Below, one piece after another: positions 1-9,853 of a DNA stretch of 64,000 bases; position 1 is the stretch's first letter, and each line of letters opens with the position of its first letter. The notes beneath the pieces were generated by a model. The model did no database searches, had not been told where the DNA came from, and worked only from the letters and a program-made list of their open reading frames with translations. Position numbers and translations under genes: made by a program. This DNA is from JAMXLO01 sp037201625 (GTDB taxonomy: Bacteria; Pseudomonadota; Alphaproteobacteria; Acetobacterales; Acetobacteraceae), in assembly GCA_037201625.1 (NCBI GenBank), contig JBBCGR010000004.1, positions 372,001 through 436,000 of the forward strand. The letters run 5' to 3'.

Positions 1-861
1 TTCCTGGTCAGCCCTCCTGTCTATGAGAATATCTGGCGGGAGAAGGTGATAGGGCTGATCGGCGTTTTCCTGGAGGAACTTCCAGCTATCGCGTTCGATG
101 AAAGCGAGACGGATCATCAAAGTGGCTTCTCAGTCCTGCTCATCGATGTATGTCCCCGCCCGGCCGCACTGATCGAGTACATCATGGCGACGATGTACGA
201 CGACGACATTGTGCAAGCCGAACTCTTCTGCGGTGTCCGCGATCAGTTCGAGCACAACATATCGGCGGCTATGGGGATGACGCGTGAACGAGCGCTCCAA
301 AGCGGTCGGAGCCCCCCGACGCCGACCGGAGTAACCGGCACGCCTCCTCGCAACATCATTCCGATGTTTCTTGGGAGGACGCCGTACGCTGACCTGTTCC
401 ACACGGAGTTGCCCTTCGCGTTGCCTGCGAGCGCACGGTTCGAACACATACATATCCTCGCCGGCTCAGGACACGGCAAAACCCAGACCCTTCAGCACCT
501 CATTCTCAGCGACCTCCGTAGTCCTGAACCACCGAGCATGGTAATCATCGACAGCCAAGGCGACATGCTGTCGAAGATCTCCCGCCTTGCGCTATTTGAG
601 AAACTCGGCGACCGTCTCGTCATCATCGACCCCCGGGACGTCGACTATCCACCGGCACTGAACATGTTTGACGTGAACATGGAACGGATCAGCCGCTACG
701 GAGCGGCCGACCGCGAGCAGATCCTCAATGGTGTCGTGGAGCTATACGAGTATTTCTTCGGCTCACTGCTGGGCGCCGAATTGACGCAGAAGCAAGCGTT
801 GGTATTCCGCTACCTGGCACGGCTTATGATCCAGATACGTCCGCCAACCTACGGACGATGA
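1..861 (+). pseudogene. Coupling-protein-like ATPase, N-terminal part (frameshifted, cut at window start)
   Basis: The reading frame is open from base 1, so the true start lies outside the window. A Walker A motif (AGSGHGKT) is encoded near 466-489 and a beta-strand with a Walker-B-like aspartate (VIIDSQGD) near 541-564. This order fits the TraD/VirD4/HerA superfamily of DNA-pumping ATPases used in conjugation. The frame ends at 861 after the codons for ARLMIQI. The downstream frame carries the rest of the family (sensor and TraM-recognition-like part), so the two were one gene. Adding one base near 838 would give ARLMIQIPSANLRTMIEL. A sequencing error is possible, so pseudogene status is likely but not proven. 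Confidence 0.6.
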
Positions 862-1781
862 TCGAACTGATGGACGATCTCACACCCTACAAGCCTGTCA
901 TCGAGCGACTGCCCGAGAGTTCCCGCATGTTTTTCGAGCGGGAGTTTACCGACCGGCAATTCGGAGAGACGCGAACACAGGTGAAGCGCCGCCTGTATGG
1001 CATTATCGAGAACCAGACGTTCGAGCGGATGTTCTCCGCTCCGCGCAACCGCATCGACCTACCCACAGCCCTCAATGAGGGCAAGATCGTGCTGGTCAAC
1101 ACGGCCAAAGACTTTCTGAAGGGCAACTCATCGATCCTCGGTCGCTATTTCATTGCCCTCACTTTACAAGCGGCGCTGGAGCGCGCCGCCATTCCCGAGG
1201 ACCGCCGCCGCCCCGCATACCTGTATATCGACGAGGCAAGCGAGTACTTTGATACCAACATAGACAACCTGCTCATTCAGGCGCGCAAGTACAAGCTCGG
1301 GATTGTGGTCGCCCACCAGTACCTGGACCAAATCCAGGGAGGGTTGCGATCCTCATTTGCTGCAAATACGAGCATCAAACTCGCCGGCGGTGTGTCGGAT
1401 AGGGATGCTCACGCGATCGCGCCTGACATGCGGACCACGTCGGGCTTCATCCTGGAGCAGCGCAGAGCCCTACGGGAGACGCACTTCGCTTGCTACCTCC
1501 GGAATCTCACCGCCAGTGCAATCTCACTGACCGTTCCGCTTGGCGGACTGGAGCGCGAGCCCCAGATGACCGCCGCAGCCTACGACCGACTCCTCGCGCG
1601 TAACAGATCGCTCGTAAGTGGTGCCGCACTTGGGCATGCGTCAAACCACGAACCGCCCGGGGAACCTCTTGTCAACCTACATCACCCTGACTTGCCCTGG
1701 CAGATCGAAACCGAGAAGCCGCCGCCGAGCGCAAAGCCACCTGGCAAAGAGAACCAAACCGACGCATCGCCTGAATGGTAA
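858..1781 (+). pseudogene. Coupling-protein-like ATPase, C-terminal part
   Basis: This frame continues the ATPase of the preceding entry after a one-base shift. It holds the acidic Walker B motif LYIDEASEYFD, followed by the segment VVAHQYLDQIQ. That segment is the usual sensor-like stretch of the TraD/VirD4 family with a TraM-recognition-like region. No Walker A motif is present in this part, so it cannot work alone. The apparent ATG at 858 lies inside the old gene and has no ribosome-binding site. A conjugation or mobilisation role is inferred from family and from the replication-relaxation-type gene at 13.6 kb; no other transfer genes are visible. Confidence 0.6.
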
Positions 1782-1805
1782 TTGCCGAAAGGAAGGGAGA
1801 AACAC

Positions 1806-1985
1806 GTGCCACTGGGACGCATAATCTTGATGGTTTCCACGCTCGCACTGATCGGGCTAGTCGTAGCTTTGGCGATCGGCGCGGCCGTCGTGGTTCTACC
1901 TGTGGCTGTTGCAGGACTCATCATTTGGCTGGTTCATAGGCATCGGCGGGCCGTTGCACTGTCCAGATGGGGCCACACCCGCTGA
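1806..1985 (+). CDS. Small single-pass membrane protein
   Basis: A 59-aa protein, almost all of which is one long hydrophobic stretch (about residues 6-43, rich in Ile, Val, Ala and Leu) followed by a basic tail (VHRHRRA). The GTG start is chosen because GGAAGGGAG lies about 9 bases upstream; a TTG 24 bases earlier is also in frame. It starts 24 bases after the ATPase gene and probably shared its transcript. No family is recognised. Small membrane proteins are common beside coupling ATPases, but a link here is only positional. Confidence 0.45.
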   Translation: MPLGRIILMVSTLALIGLVVALAIGAAVVVLPVAVAGLIIWLVHRHRRAVALSRWGHTR

Positions 1986-2100
1986 TGTCGCTTTTACAGC
2001 GCGAATGAATGCACGAATAGCGTCGTTCATCAACGAGACGACTGTTTGGCACTCGATTGCCCGTGCGAAGGGTGACGAACGGTGCGCGGTCACGGCAAAA

Positions 2101-5100
2101 TCAGACAGCGATGGCGTCGCGTGTCCTTTTGCCGACTGCGCAGGCGTTGACCCACTGCCGAGCTGCATGGAGGCCAGAGCCCGATACCACCAGCGGCGCG
2201 CAGCCCTCGGCTTCCCACTTCCTGGAGGAGAAGTCCGGGCACATCATCACTGGCCCGCTGTTGTTGGCGAAGTTGCTGCGGTCGCCGGTGTCGAGATACG
2301 ACTCCGCCGGCAGCCCCTCCGCCAGCAGCACGCCGTGCCGCGGCAGCTCCACATGGTGGTAGGTCACCGTCGCCTGCCGCACCTGCGCGATGCTGCCGCC
2401 ATTGGTCAGGTACTTCACCGGGATCAGCACGTCGCCGACATACAGCGCGTGGTCGGGCGACAGGAACAGGTCGCGGCACGGCCGATTGCGACCGAATGCG
2501 TGCGCCGCGACGCGCACCGGCCACACCTTGTGCGGCTCCGGATGGCGGGTGCAATCCACCGTACGGCGGCCGAGCCAGACGACCGGTTGGGCAGCCTGGT
2601 GCGTCACCACCCGCACCCGATCTCCCACTCGCAGGTCCTCGACCGCCACCTCGCCGCGCTCCGTCGTGATCCGCGTCCCGCTCATGAAGCACGGCGTCAC
2701 CCCGTTCACCGCGATCGCCGACCCATCCGTCACCGATGAGCCGAACTGCAGCGTGCCCACCACGTCCAGCGATGCGTCGCGATACAGCGTCAGCACATGC
2801 AGGACGGGATCGAAGCTCGACCCACCGACCGTCACACCCTGGAGCACGATTTGGTCGCCGGCGATGAAGTTGCTGATCGTCGCCGCGAACCCTCCCAGCG
2901 TGCCGATGCTCAGCACGCCGCTGGCATCGGCGAACGTCACCGTCTGGGTCGCCGCCACCGACCCGACGTTCAGCGTCAGGGTTCCAAGCGTGTCGATCTC
3001 CAGCACGCCGCTGCCGGTGAGCACCGGCGCCTCCAGCGTCTCGGTGCCGTTGGCGGCGAACAGCGTGCCGGCGTTGACGAACGACGCTGTGGCGACGATG
3101 CCGCCCGCGCCGCCGATGCGGCCGGCGTTGTTGATCACCTCGGGGTCGATCAGGCCGCCGAATTGGTTCAGCACGCCGGTGGCGCCGATGTTCAGGTTGC
3201 TGACGATGGTGAGTTCGGTGTCGCTGCCCAGCGTCAGCACGCCGACGCCGATCAGCCCGATGTCCAGGTCGCCTGCGATGTCGAGATGCGAGCCGGCGCC
3301 CTGGATGTCGACGTTGCCGGTGCCGCTCGCGCCGGCGCCGATCACCACCTGGCCCGCGCCGACCGATGCGCCGTTCAGGATCGACAATTCGGCGCTCGAC
3401 GCCATGCCGATGGTCAGCCCGCCCGCCAGGTCCAGGCTGCTGCCCTTGCCAATGACGGACACGATGCCGGCGCTGTCGTCGCTCACGCCCAGCGTCATGG
3501 CGTCGGCCGACACGGCGCCCCCGGCGGTGATATGGAGCGAACCATAAGCATCCGCACCGACGATCAGCGCACCCGTAACCTGCCAGGACGACCCGACACC
3601 GGATACATCGGCATTGGAGCCATCGCTGCCATCCCTGGCCGCCACTTCCGCAGCCGGGCCGACCTGGCCCTCGTCCAAGGTCGTGATGACCGTGCCGCCG
3701 TTCTGCACGGCCAGACTGCCATATCCCCAACCGCCGACCGTCAGCGGTCCCTGGTTCGTCAGCAGCGCACCGTCACCGGTGACAGTGGCGCCGCCCGCTG
3801 CACCGGTCTGGTCGCCTATCGCGAGGCCACCGATCGCAAAACCGGAAGTGCCGCCAGCGGCGAGCGTGGTTCCCGCATTGACGAGGATCTGCCCGACACC
3901 GTTGACATCGTCGAACTGTCCGATGGCGAATGACGGCGCAAGTCCGAGGACGATGTCGTGGCCGGCGTCTTCGCCGACTGCAAGAGCGCCCACCGCATCC
4001 GGCGCAACAGCAAAATGGTTGATGGTGAACAGCGGCGTCCCTGACCGCACGACACGCAGCGTCTGTCCGATCGGATCGTAACTCGCAACGTCACCAGCAG
4101 CGAATGGCATGCCTTCCAGGATCACCCGATCAAGCGATGAAAACCCCGAGACCGCACCAGCGAATTCAGTGGCACCAGCCGTCGTCCTGATAGTCAGATA
4201 TGCGGGGCCCGAAGGATCGTCGAACTGCAAGCCAGTGTCCGACGCGGCATCGACCGGAATCGACAGATGACCACTCTGCAGAATGTAGGTCGCAGCGCCG
4301 GTAACCAGCCCGTCGACCACAAGCGTGGCATTCGCCCCGACCTGCAGCGTCGTGGCCGTGGGCGCAGCGGCGCCCGTCAGCTGCCAACTGCTTCCGGGCA
4401 TGATGACGATGGAGCCGAAGTTGACGAAGTCCGTGCCAATATCGTCAAGCACGCCGGATGCGCCGCCTGACCCAAGCCGCAGGACGTTGCCGGTAACGGA
4501 GCCCGCAACCCATCGCTGGATATTCGCAAATCGATCGCTCTGCCCATCAGCTCCAGTCGCGCTGCCGTCTGTCAGATCGATGGTGACCGACACCGTCAGG
4601 GCGCTATAGTCGAGCGTGTTGAACCCGCCGCCACCGTCGAACGATGCGCCCCCCAGGTGGCCAATGAATACCTCGTCGCCGGGTCCACCATACGCGGCGA
4701 CCATGCCGTCGCCTGTGTCGATGGTGACCTGGGCTGCACCGGGCCGGCCATCGGAGGCGATCACGCTGTTGCTGCCGGTCACGTGGACCAGCGTGGTATC
4801 CGGCCCGTAGATGACCGACATGCCGGGCAGGCTGCTTTCGATCGTGGTGACACCGAGGCCGGCCTGCGCCACATCAGCCGATCCGTCGACCGTCAGTGTG
4901 GTTGCACCGGCGGAAGCCAGCTGAACGGTGGTCGGCGAGCCATCGAGATGGACGAGGAATGATGCGGGAGTGAGCCCGGTGTCGGCGGCCCGCGCCGCGG
5001 CTCCGGATGGTGCCAAAAGGAAGCCAGACGGGTTCCTGACTGTATCGATGCGATAAAGGAATGCCGCGACCCCGCCACCGGCATCGTCGAGGGCAAAGTA

Positions 5101-7875
5101 TTGGCCGGCATCCCGCACGCTCCAGCCGCGTTCATTGATGCGCAGCTCGTCCCCAAGTCCGACCGGGTCGTGCTTGCTGCCATCCGCCCGGTAGGCGCCG
5201 GTCAGGCTGCCGCCGCCGTCAAAAGTCCGGAACGACGCCGGATCGTAGTTGCGCCACAGGATGACATCGTCCCAATCGCGATCGCCGAGTACGATCGCGT
5301 CGCCCGAGCCGGTGGTCATGTTCCCGCCCAGGAGAGTCCCATTCCCAATGGCGATCTTCGGCAATGCGGACGCCACATTGCCCGCCGCGAGGTCGATGGC
5401 GAATTGCATTTTGCTGACCGGGCTCTGCTTGTCGCCGGCGTACCGCACGAGCTTTTCCACGTCATTGACGTAACCGGCCTGATAGACGCTATGCCCCAGT
5501 CCAGGATCACGGCCCATCGAGTGCTCTGTCAGGCTGATCGGCAGCAGCGGGTTATCGATGTCGCTGTCGAGCAGCAGGCTCGGCCCGCTCAGGTATTTCG
5601 GGACGATCGCCGAGAGCACGGTGGCCAGCACCGGCCCCACCTCGGGCAGCTTGGCGATGGCCGCCGTAATTACGGTCCGCGCCAGCGCATTGCGGCTGAG
5701 CCCGCCAAGCGCGATGCCGACCAAGTCATCGGTGTGGAGGACGTTGAGCTGCTGCGTACTCGGCAACGGCAGCTCCGCACCGGGCGAACCGAACGTTGCA
5801 ACCGTGATGTTGCTGGCCGGGTATACTTGGCTCAGCTCGCCCGCGAATATCTGCGCCAGGCCACCACCCAGGCTGTGTCCAGTAACCAGGACCTGTTCGA
5901 TGCGTTTCTGGTCGCCATCGGCTTGGACGACATAGGCCTTGAGGGCTGCAATAAGCGGCGCGAACTTTGCGTAGGCCTGCGACCTGAAATTGAAATAGTC
6001 GGTGAAGTCAGCATATTGGTCGGTCCCGCGGAAGGCGATTGCCAGCGTTCGCTTCGCTGCATCGCCGGAGCCGGTGACGCCGACCAGGACCAGGGCGTCG
6101 GCCTCTGCCGTATCCGGCAGGCCGCCCGGAAGCAGCGGGTCCGTCGCCTGGTAGAACCCGTTCACCAGCGAATAGCGCAGGCCGCCTGCCGTGCCGAAAT
6201 CCGCCGCGAGCATCCCGAGTTCCAAGGCCGACACCTCGTGCCACCCGCGGGCCACGGCGAAGTCGCCGACGTCAGTGGTGGAGGCAGGCGTACTGGCCGG
6301 ATCATAGGCCAGCGGCTCGGCGAAATGCTTGTCGGTGATCGGCCCATAGACTTCCGTCGCCAGCGCGGCCAGCTCGGTGAATTTGTTCCCACCGACCAGG
6401 GCGACCGGGTTGTGTATGGCCGTCGCGAAGGACACCACCTCGACATTCTGCGTGTCGATCAGGACTTTGCCAGCGCCGGCCGTGTCGCGCAGTCCCACCA
6501 GCGTGTGGCCGGGCGATGCGTCCCTGTTGGTGAAGGTTACGCTGAACGAATAGGCATCGGCCGATAGCGGCAGCTCCAGGCGATCGAACGCCGCAGGGTT
6601 TGCGAACGGCCTGGCGGAGCCGGCCCCCGCATCCCCGGACGATGCGCCGCCCTCGAGGTGCAGGACCTGCCCGTCGTAGGCGGCAAGGCCCTTGGAAAAA
6701 TTGAACGTGTCCGCACCGTCCCCAGCATGGAACGTTTCAGCCAGGCTGAATGCGAAGCGAGTGCCGGTCAGGTCCGCGGCATGCGCTGTATCTGGCAACG
6801 TAATGACGTCGTTGCCGGGCAGCGCGTTGTAGAGATCGGCGCCTTTGCCGATAGCCGCGATCTGAACCGACGTAAGCGCATTGAAATCAACCGTGTCGCT
6901 TCCGTCACTGAACAGGCGGGGCGGGCCCAGCGTGATCTGGGTGCCGCCATGACCATCCGGTGCCGCATAGAAGACATCGCCCTGGGGGATGCTGGCCACC
7001 TTGAGTTGGGCTTCAGGCGTCAGAACGCCCAACGCGCCTAGCTCGCCGATCGTGAGCAGTTTGGTCGTCGGATCGAAATCCAGGGCGTTCGCGACGATAT
7101 CGGCCAGGTCTATGACGTTGCCTTCCCCCATCGCCATGACGGTCGCCTGCAGGGGCCCGCCGATCCCCTGGCCGATGAGGATGGCGGTGCCCAATTCGCC
7201 AGCAAAACCGAACGTCAGGCCGGCATCCACATTCCAAATCGTCGTGGCACCGGTGCCAAGCTGCAACTTTGCCGGCTGGTCATTCAAGTAGACTTGTTCC
7301 AGACCGTTGCCGAATGTAAATGTGTGACTGTAATCGAATGGCACGCCTGCCCAGAGGTTCTGCGCGGATGTCTTCGAGGGCAGGTAGACCACATCGTTGC
7401 CGTTGCCGGTATTGTACAGGTCGGCCTTGGCGGCGACGGAGTCCTGCTGGGTCGGCGTCAGATGGTCGAAATCCACATAGTCCGTGTCCTGCGTGAACAG
7501 TTGGCCCGTCAGAGGCTCCATAACGATGCTGAGCGTGAAGTTGCCGACCGGGAGGCCCAGACCGCTCAGGGCCGGGAAGAGGCCGGCGCGATACTCGCCA
7601 GCGTTTACCGTGTAGCGCAGAATGCCGAACTGCCCCGATACGCCATAAAGCGGTTGTTTGGTGCCGCTCTCAATGCCGATCTGGATGAGATAGCTGGCGA
7701 TGTATGGGCCGGATTTCTCTGTAACGGTGATAGTCAGGTTGCTTCGCGCCGTTACGTTGAACGGCAGAAACGTGCCTGCATCCCACAGATGCGGGAGATC
7801 GATCCAGTGTGCGGGACCGTCTATATAGCCCGAGACATAGATAGTCTGGGTCTGTCCGATGGCCGCTGCAGTCAT
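2101..7875 (-). CDS. Giant lipase-Hint repeat protein (1924 aa)
   Basis: About the first 400 residues are beta-rich. A class-3 lipase-like domain follows, with the nucleophile elbow GHSLGG (Ser668) and a downstream FGSPGAE segment. A long region of degenerate beta-solenoid repeats (units around VGGWGYGSLAVQNGG and GSSWQVTGALIVG, about residues 1270-1600) comes next. The C-terminus is a Hint_2-type domain starting at Cys1729 (PCFMSGTRITT), with the family blocks VEDLRVGDRVRVV and LFLSPDHALYV. Hint domains can cut or splice themselves, so the protein may release its C-terminus; secretion is inferred. ATG 7875 is chosen over longer in-frame starts because GAGGAGG lies 12 bases upstream. The same layout without the lipase occurs at 9854-13411. 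Confidence 0.8.
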   Translation of the reverse strand: MTAAAIGQTQTIYVSGYIDGPAHWIDLPHLWDAGTFLPFNVTARSNLTITVTEKSGPYIASYLIQIGIESGTKQPLYGVSGQFGILRYTVNAGEYRAGLFPALSGLGLPVGNFTLSIVMEPLTGQLFTQDTDYVDFDHLTPTQQDSVAAKADLYNTGNGNDVVYLPSKTSAQNLWAGVPFDYSHTFTFGNGLEQVYLNDQPAKLQLGTGATTIWNVDAGLTFGFAGELGTAILIGQGIGGPLQATVMAMGEGNVIDLADIVANALDFDPTTKLLTIGELGALGVLTPEAQLKVASIPQGDVFYAAPDGHGGTQITLGPPRLFSDGSDTVDFNALTSVQIAAIGKGADLYNALPGNDVITLPDTAHAADLTGTRFAFSLAETFHAGDGADTFNFSKGLAAYDGQVLHLEGGASSGDAGAGSARPFANPAAFDRLELPLSADAYSFSVTFTNRDASPGHTLVGLRDTAGAGKVLIDTQNVEVVSFATAIHNPVALVGGNKFTELAALATEVYGPITDKHFAEPLAYDPASTPASTTDVGDFAVARGWHEVSALELGMLAADFGTAGGLRYSLVNGFYQATDPLLPGGLPDTAEADALVLVGVTGSGDAAKRTLAIAFRGTDQYADFTDYFNFRSQAYAKFAPLIAALKAYVVQADGDQKRIEQVLVTGHSLGGGLAQIFAGELSQVYPASNITVATFGSPGAELPLPSTQQLNVLHTDDLVGIALGGLSRNALARTVITAAIAKLPEVGPVLATVLSAIVPKYLSGPSLLLDSDIDNPLLPISLTEHSMGRDPGLGHSVYQAGYVNDVEKLVRYAGDKQSPVSKMQFAIDLAAGNVASALPKIAIGNGTLLGGNMTTGSGDAIVLGDRDWDDVILWRNYDPASFRTFDGGGSLTGAYRADGSKHDPVGLGDELRINERGWSVRDAGQYFALDDAGGGVAAFLYRIDTVRNPSGFLLAPSGAAARAADTGLTPASFLVHLDGSPTTVQLASAGATTLTVDGSADVAQAGLGVTTIESSLPGMSVIYGPDTTLVHVTGSNSVIASDGRPGAAQVTIDTGDGMVAAYGGPGDEVFIGHLGGASFDGGGGFNTLDYSALTVSVTIDLTDGSATGADGQSDRFANIQRWVAGSVTGNVLRLGSGGASGVLDDIGTDFVNFGSIVIMPGSSWQLTGAAAPTATTLQVGANATLVVDGLVTGAATYILQSGHLSIPVDAASDTGLQFDDPSGPAYLTIRTTAGATEFAGAVSGFSSLDRVILEGMPFAAGDVASYDPIGQTLRVVRSGTPLFTINHFAVAPDAVGALAVGEDAGHDIVLGLAPSFAIGQFDDVNGVGQILVNAGTTLAAGGTSGFAIGGLAIGDQTGAAGGATVTGDGALLTNQGPLTVGGWGYGSLAVQNGGTVITTLDEGQVGPAAEVAARDGSDGSNADVSGVGSSWQVTGALIVGADAYGSLHITAGGAVSADAMTLGVSDDSAGIVSVIGKGSSLDLAGGLTIGMASSAELSILNGASVGAGQVVIGAGASGTGNVDIQGAGSHLDIAGDLDIGLIGVGVLTLGSDTELTIVSNLNIGATGVLNQFGGLIDPEVINNAGRIGGAGGIVATASFVNAGTLFAANGTETLEAPVLTGSGVLEIDTLGTLTLNVGSVAATQTVTFADASGVLSIGTLGGFAATISNFIAGDQIVLQGVTVGGSSFDPVLHVLTLYRDASLDVVGTLQFGSSVTDGSAIAVNGVTPCFMSGTRITTERGEVAVEDLRVGDRVRVVTHQAAQPVVWLGRRTVDCTRHPEPHKVWPVRVAAHAFGRNRPCRDLFLSPDHALYVGDVLIPVKYLTNGGSIAQVRQATVTYHHVELPRHGVLLAEGLPAESYLDTGDRSNFANNSGPVMMCPDFSSRKWEAEGCAPLVVSGSGLHAARQWVNACAVGKRTRDAIAV

Positions 7876-8217
7876 TAGGGGATATTGCCTCCTCGCATCG
7901 GATGATTCATATCTCAAACTCAACCGCTTGTCTCGCGGCGGACCTGTGCTTGAAAGGAATCACCGGCGGTTTCTGGGGACGCGGTTCAGGCGGACGGCGG
8001 CCATACCGCCAGGGCAACGTTCAGCGGGTCATTCCGGGGAATGATCCTCACTCCTGAGGCTCCTCGTCCCCGTTGCAATGGTCTCGTGGGAGCGCCGGTG
8101 CGGCCATAGGCAACACAGTCAGTCGTCTGATGCGCTACCAGGAAAACCTATAGGCAGCAGGTTCAGGTTAAGCGACCTCGGCGTTTCCGGCAGTGGACGC
8201 GCGCCGCATGAGCTGCG
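7876..8217. other. Intergenic stretch without a supported gene
   Basis: This holds the upstream region of the lipase-Hint gene, including its AGGAGG ribosome-binding site just above 7875. Several short frames are open but lack family resemblance and ribosome-binding sites. No clear promoter hexamers or hairpins are visible. Confidence 0.4.
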
Positions 8218-8357
8218 ATCCGGCGGCAACGCCGGCCAGCGCCCCCCCTCGCGCAGCCGACGCACGATGCCGCTTATGACCAGGCGATTGCTCACCCGGC
8301 GCAGGCGGTATGGACATCGGAAGGTGCGGCTTGATCGCCGTCCACTGATCATTGATC
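8218..8357 (-). pseudogene. Fragment of an IS5-type transposase N-terminus
   Basis: Two overlapping minus-strand frames give pieces typical of the N-terminal domain of IS5-family transposases. One frame reads INDQWTAIKPHLP. The next, shifted by a small indel, reads RRVSNRLVISGIVRRLREGG then RWPALPP. The catalytic domain is absent. It is not derived from the intact IS5-type element elsewhere in this window, whose N-terminus differs. It marks an older insertion next to the recombinase gene. Confidence 0.5.
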
Positions 8358-8454
8358 AGCAAGACGGGTGCGACGCACCCCATCGTTTGGACAGGGTGAT
8401 CACCGCTACGTCGTCTCATCAGAGTTCGACTTCATGCTTCGCAAATGTGCTAGT

Positions 8455-9126
8455 ATGAACGGAATGGGGAACCTCGTCCCTGACGTCAACAGAAATGTTC
8501 ACCCGTCGTCATTTTCCGCGTCACCCATCGATGCGTCGCCGGCTTCGCTAATCTACGACCGTGCCGGTAACCGGAAATACCTTACCGCGAAAGAGCGGCG
8601 CGCCTTTCTGCAATCCGCGGCCAGCATGGCTCCCGAAATCCGAACCTTTTGCCGGATGCTCGCTTACACCGGTGCCCGCATCTCGGAAATCCTGGCGCTC
8701 ACACCCGGACGTATAGACGAGGCAACCCGACTTGTCGTCCTAGAGAGTCTCAAGAAGCGTCGACGCGGTGTATTCCGAGCGGTACCGCTCCCCCCCGAGT
8801 TCTTGGCCGAGCTAGAGCTGGTGCACGAACTCGCCAAGCGGCGCGCTTGCACTGGACTTCGTAGCTCTAGGATCTTGCCGTGGGGAAGAACGTTCGCGTG
8901 GATGCGTGTGAAGGAAGCGATGGCGGCGGCCCACGTGTTGGGTCCCCAGGCGTCGCCGAAAGGGTTGCGGCATTCGTTCGGTGTGACCGCACTTCAGGCT
9001 GGCGTACCCATCAATTTAGTTCGTCGCTGGCTGGGACATTCCCGCCTCACCACTACTGAAATCTACACCGATGCAATCGGTCCGGAGGAGCGGGCGATAG
9101 CAAAGCGCCTGTGGAAGACATTCTGA
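8455..9126 (+). CDS. Solo tyrosine recombinase/integrase
   Basis: A 223-aa protein that is mostly the catalytic domain of tyrosine recombinases. Visible residues are Arg75 (TGARISEIL), the K-x-x-R-H block at 169-173 (KGLRHSFG), His195 (RWLGH) and the nucleophile Tyr204 (TTEIYTDAIG). The first box has Lys where many integrases have His. Only about 40 residues precede the domain, so there is no normal core-binding domain. ATG 8455 is chosen as the start before the conserved part; ATG 8434 is also in frame and neither has a good ribosome-binding site. Such short recombinases often lie alone in accessory regions. Its target site cannot be read from the sequence. Confidence 0.8.
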   Translation: MNGMGNLVPDVNRNVHPSSFSASPIDASPASLIYDRAGNRKYLTAKERRAFLQSAASMAPEIRTFCRMLAYTGARISEILALTPGRIDEATRLVVLESLKKRRRGVFRAVPLPPEFLAELELVHELAKRRACTGLRSSRILPWGRTFAWMRVKEAMAAAHVLGPQASPKGLRHSFGVTALQAGVPINLVRRWLGHSRLTTTEIYTDAIGPEERAIAKRLWKTF

Positions 9127-9251
9127 CTCGTAGCTCGTGAACAGAATTCCCCATTTTGTTCACTCCGAAATTTGGCAGCCACCGCGGGACTCCCTTTTTA
9201 GCGGAACGGTTGCTTCCAGCACGTATCACAACGCCACCGGGACCGAGCACG

Positions 9252-9734
9252 ATGAGGTACCACCATTTCGTTGGACGCCGTCTCAGCCTGCACCTGCTCC
9301 GGGCCGGGCGCGCCGAGACAGAACAGTTTGCGTACCTACTTTGCGCGTCTGGCATGATGGGAGCCTGCGTCCTCGTGGGCTGCGCGGGTGAGCCACGGTC
9401 TACGGCCGCGGAATTGCCGCAGTCGACGACCTGCACGGTCCTCGATCCGCCAGGGCGTGCCGGTGAGCAGGCGCAGCTCGCAATCATAACAATGAACAAC
9501 GACGGCGGGTGGTGCGGCTATCTCCGATGGACGACCATGGGAGGCCGGGTATTCGGCGCGCCAATGCGGGTCACTCAGGCGCCGGCCCACGGACAAGTGG
9601 ATATTGCTGTCCAGGCGAAGGGCACGCGCATCTCATACAGACCCGAAGCTGGCTTTGCAGGAACCGACCACTTCAGCGTCGTCAACATCTTTCTGAACTT
9701 CGATCGCCCCTACAGCGTAACCGTGAGTCCGTAG
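9252..9734 (+). CDS. Putative lipoprotein with an Ig-like C-terminal domain
   Basis: A 160-aa protein if ATG 9252 is used. A hydrophobic segment ending in the lipobox-like LVGC is followed by a mature-looking part, so lipid attachment at that Cys is plausible. An alternative start at 9354 (MMGACVLVGC) would give a very short signal without basic residues. The C-terminus (HGQVDIAVQAKGTRISYRPE, then GFAGTDHFSV) matches the pattern of tandem Ig-like surface domains of the Big_9/cadherin-like type. It sits just upstream of a giant Hint protein, so a cell-surface role is an inference. The exact start is uncertain. Confidence 0.5.
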   Translation: MRYHHFVGRRLSLHLLRAGRAETEQFAYLLCASGMMGACVLVGCAGEPRSTAAELPQSTTCTVLDPPGRAGEQAQLAIITMNNDGGWCGYLRWTTMGGRVFGAPMRVTQAPAHGQVDIAVQAKGTRISYRPEAGFAGTDHFSVVNIFLNFDRPYSVTVSP

Positions 9735-9853
9735 GGCGAGCCAAGCCGCAGTCCATTCAGGCGTGGTGATCCATCTGCAACGAATTTGCTGTTTCCGTTG
9801 GTCTTCCGGCGCCGCGACCGTTCCGGTTCCAAATAGAATGGGAGGATGATGCC

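Noticed and set aside
5101..6567. Long open + strand frame of 488 codons opposite the lipase-Hint gene
   Set aside because: It is the shadow of a GC-rich gene; composition is Arg-rich, and there are no family motifs and no ribosome-binding site.
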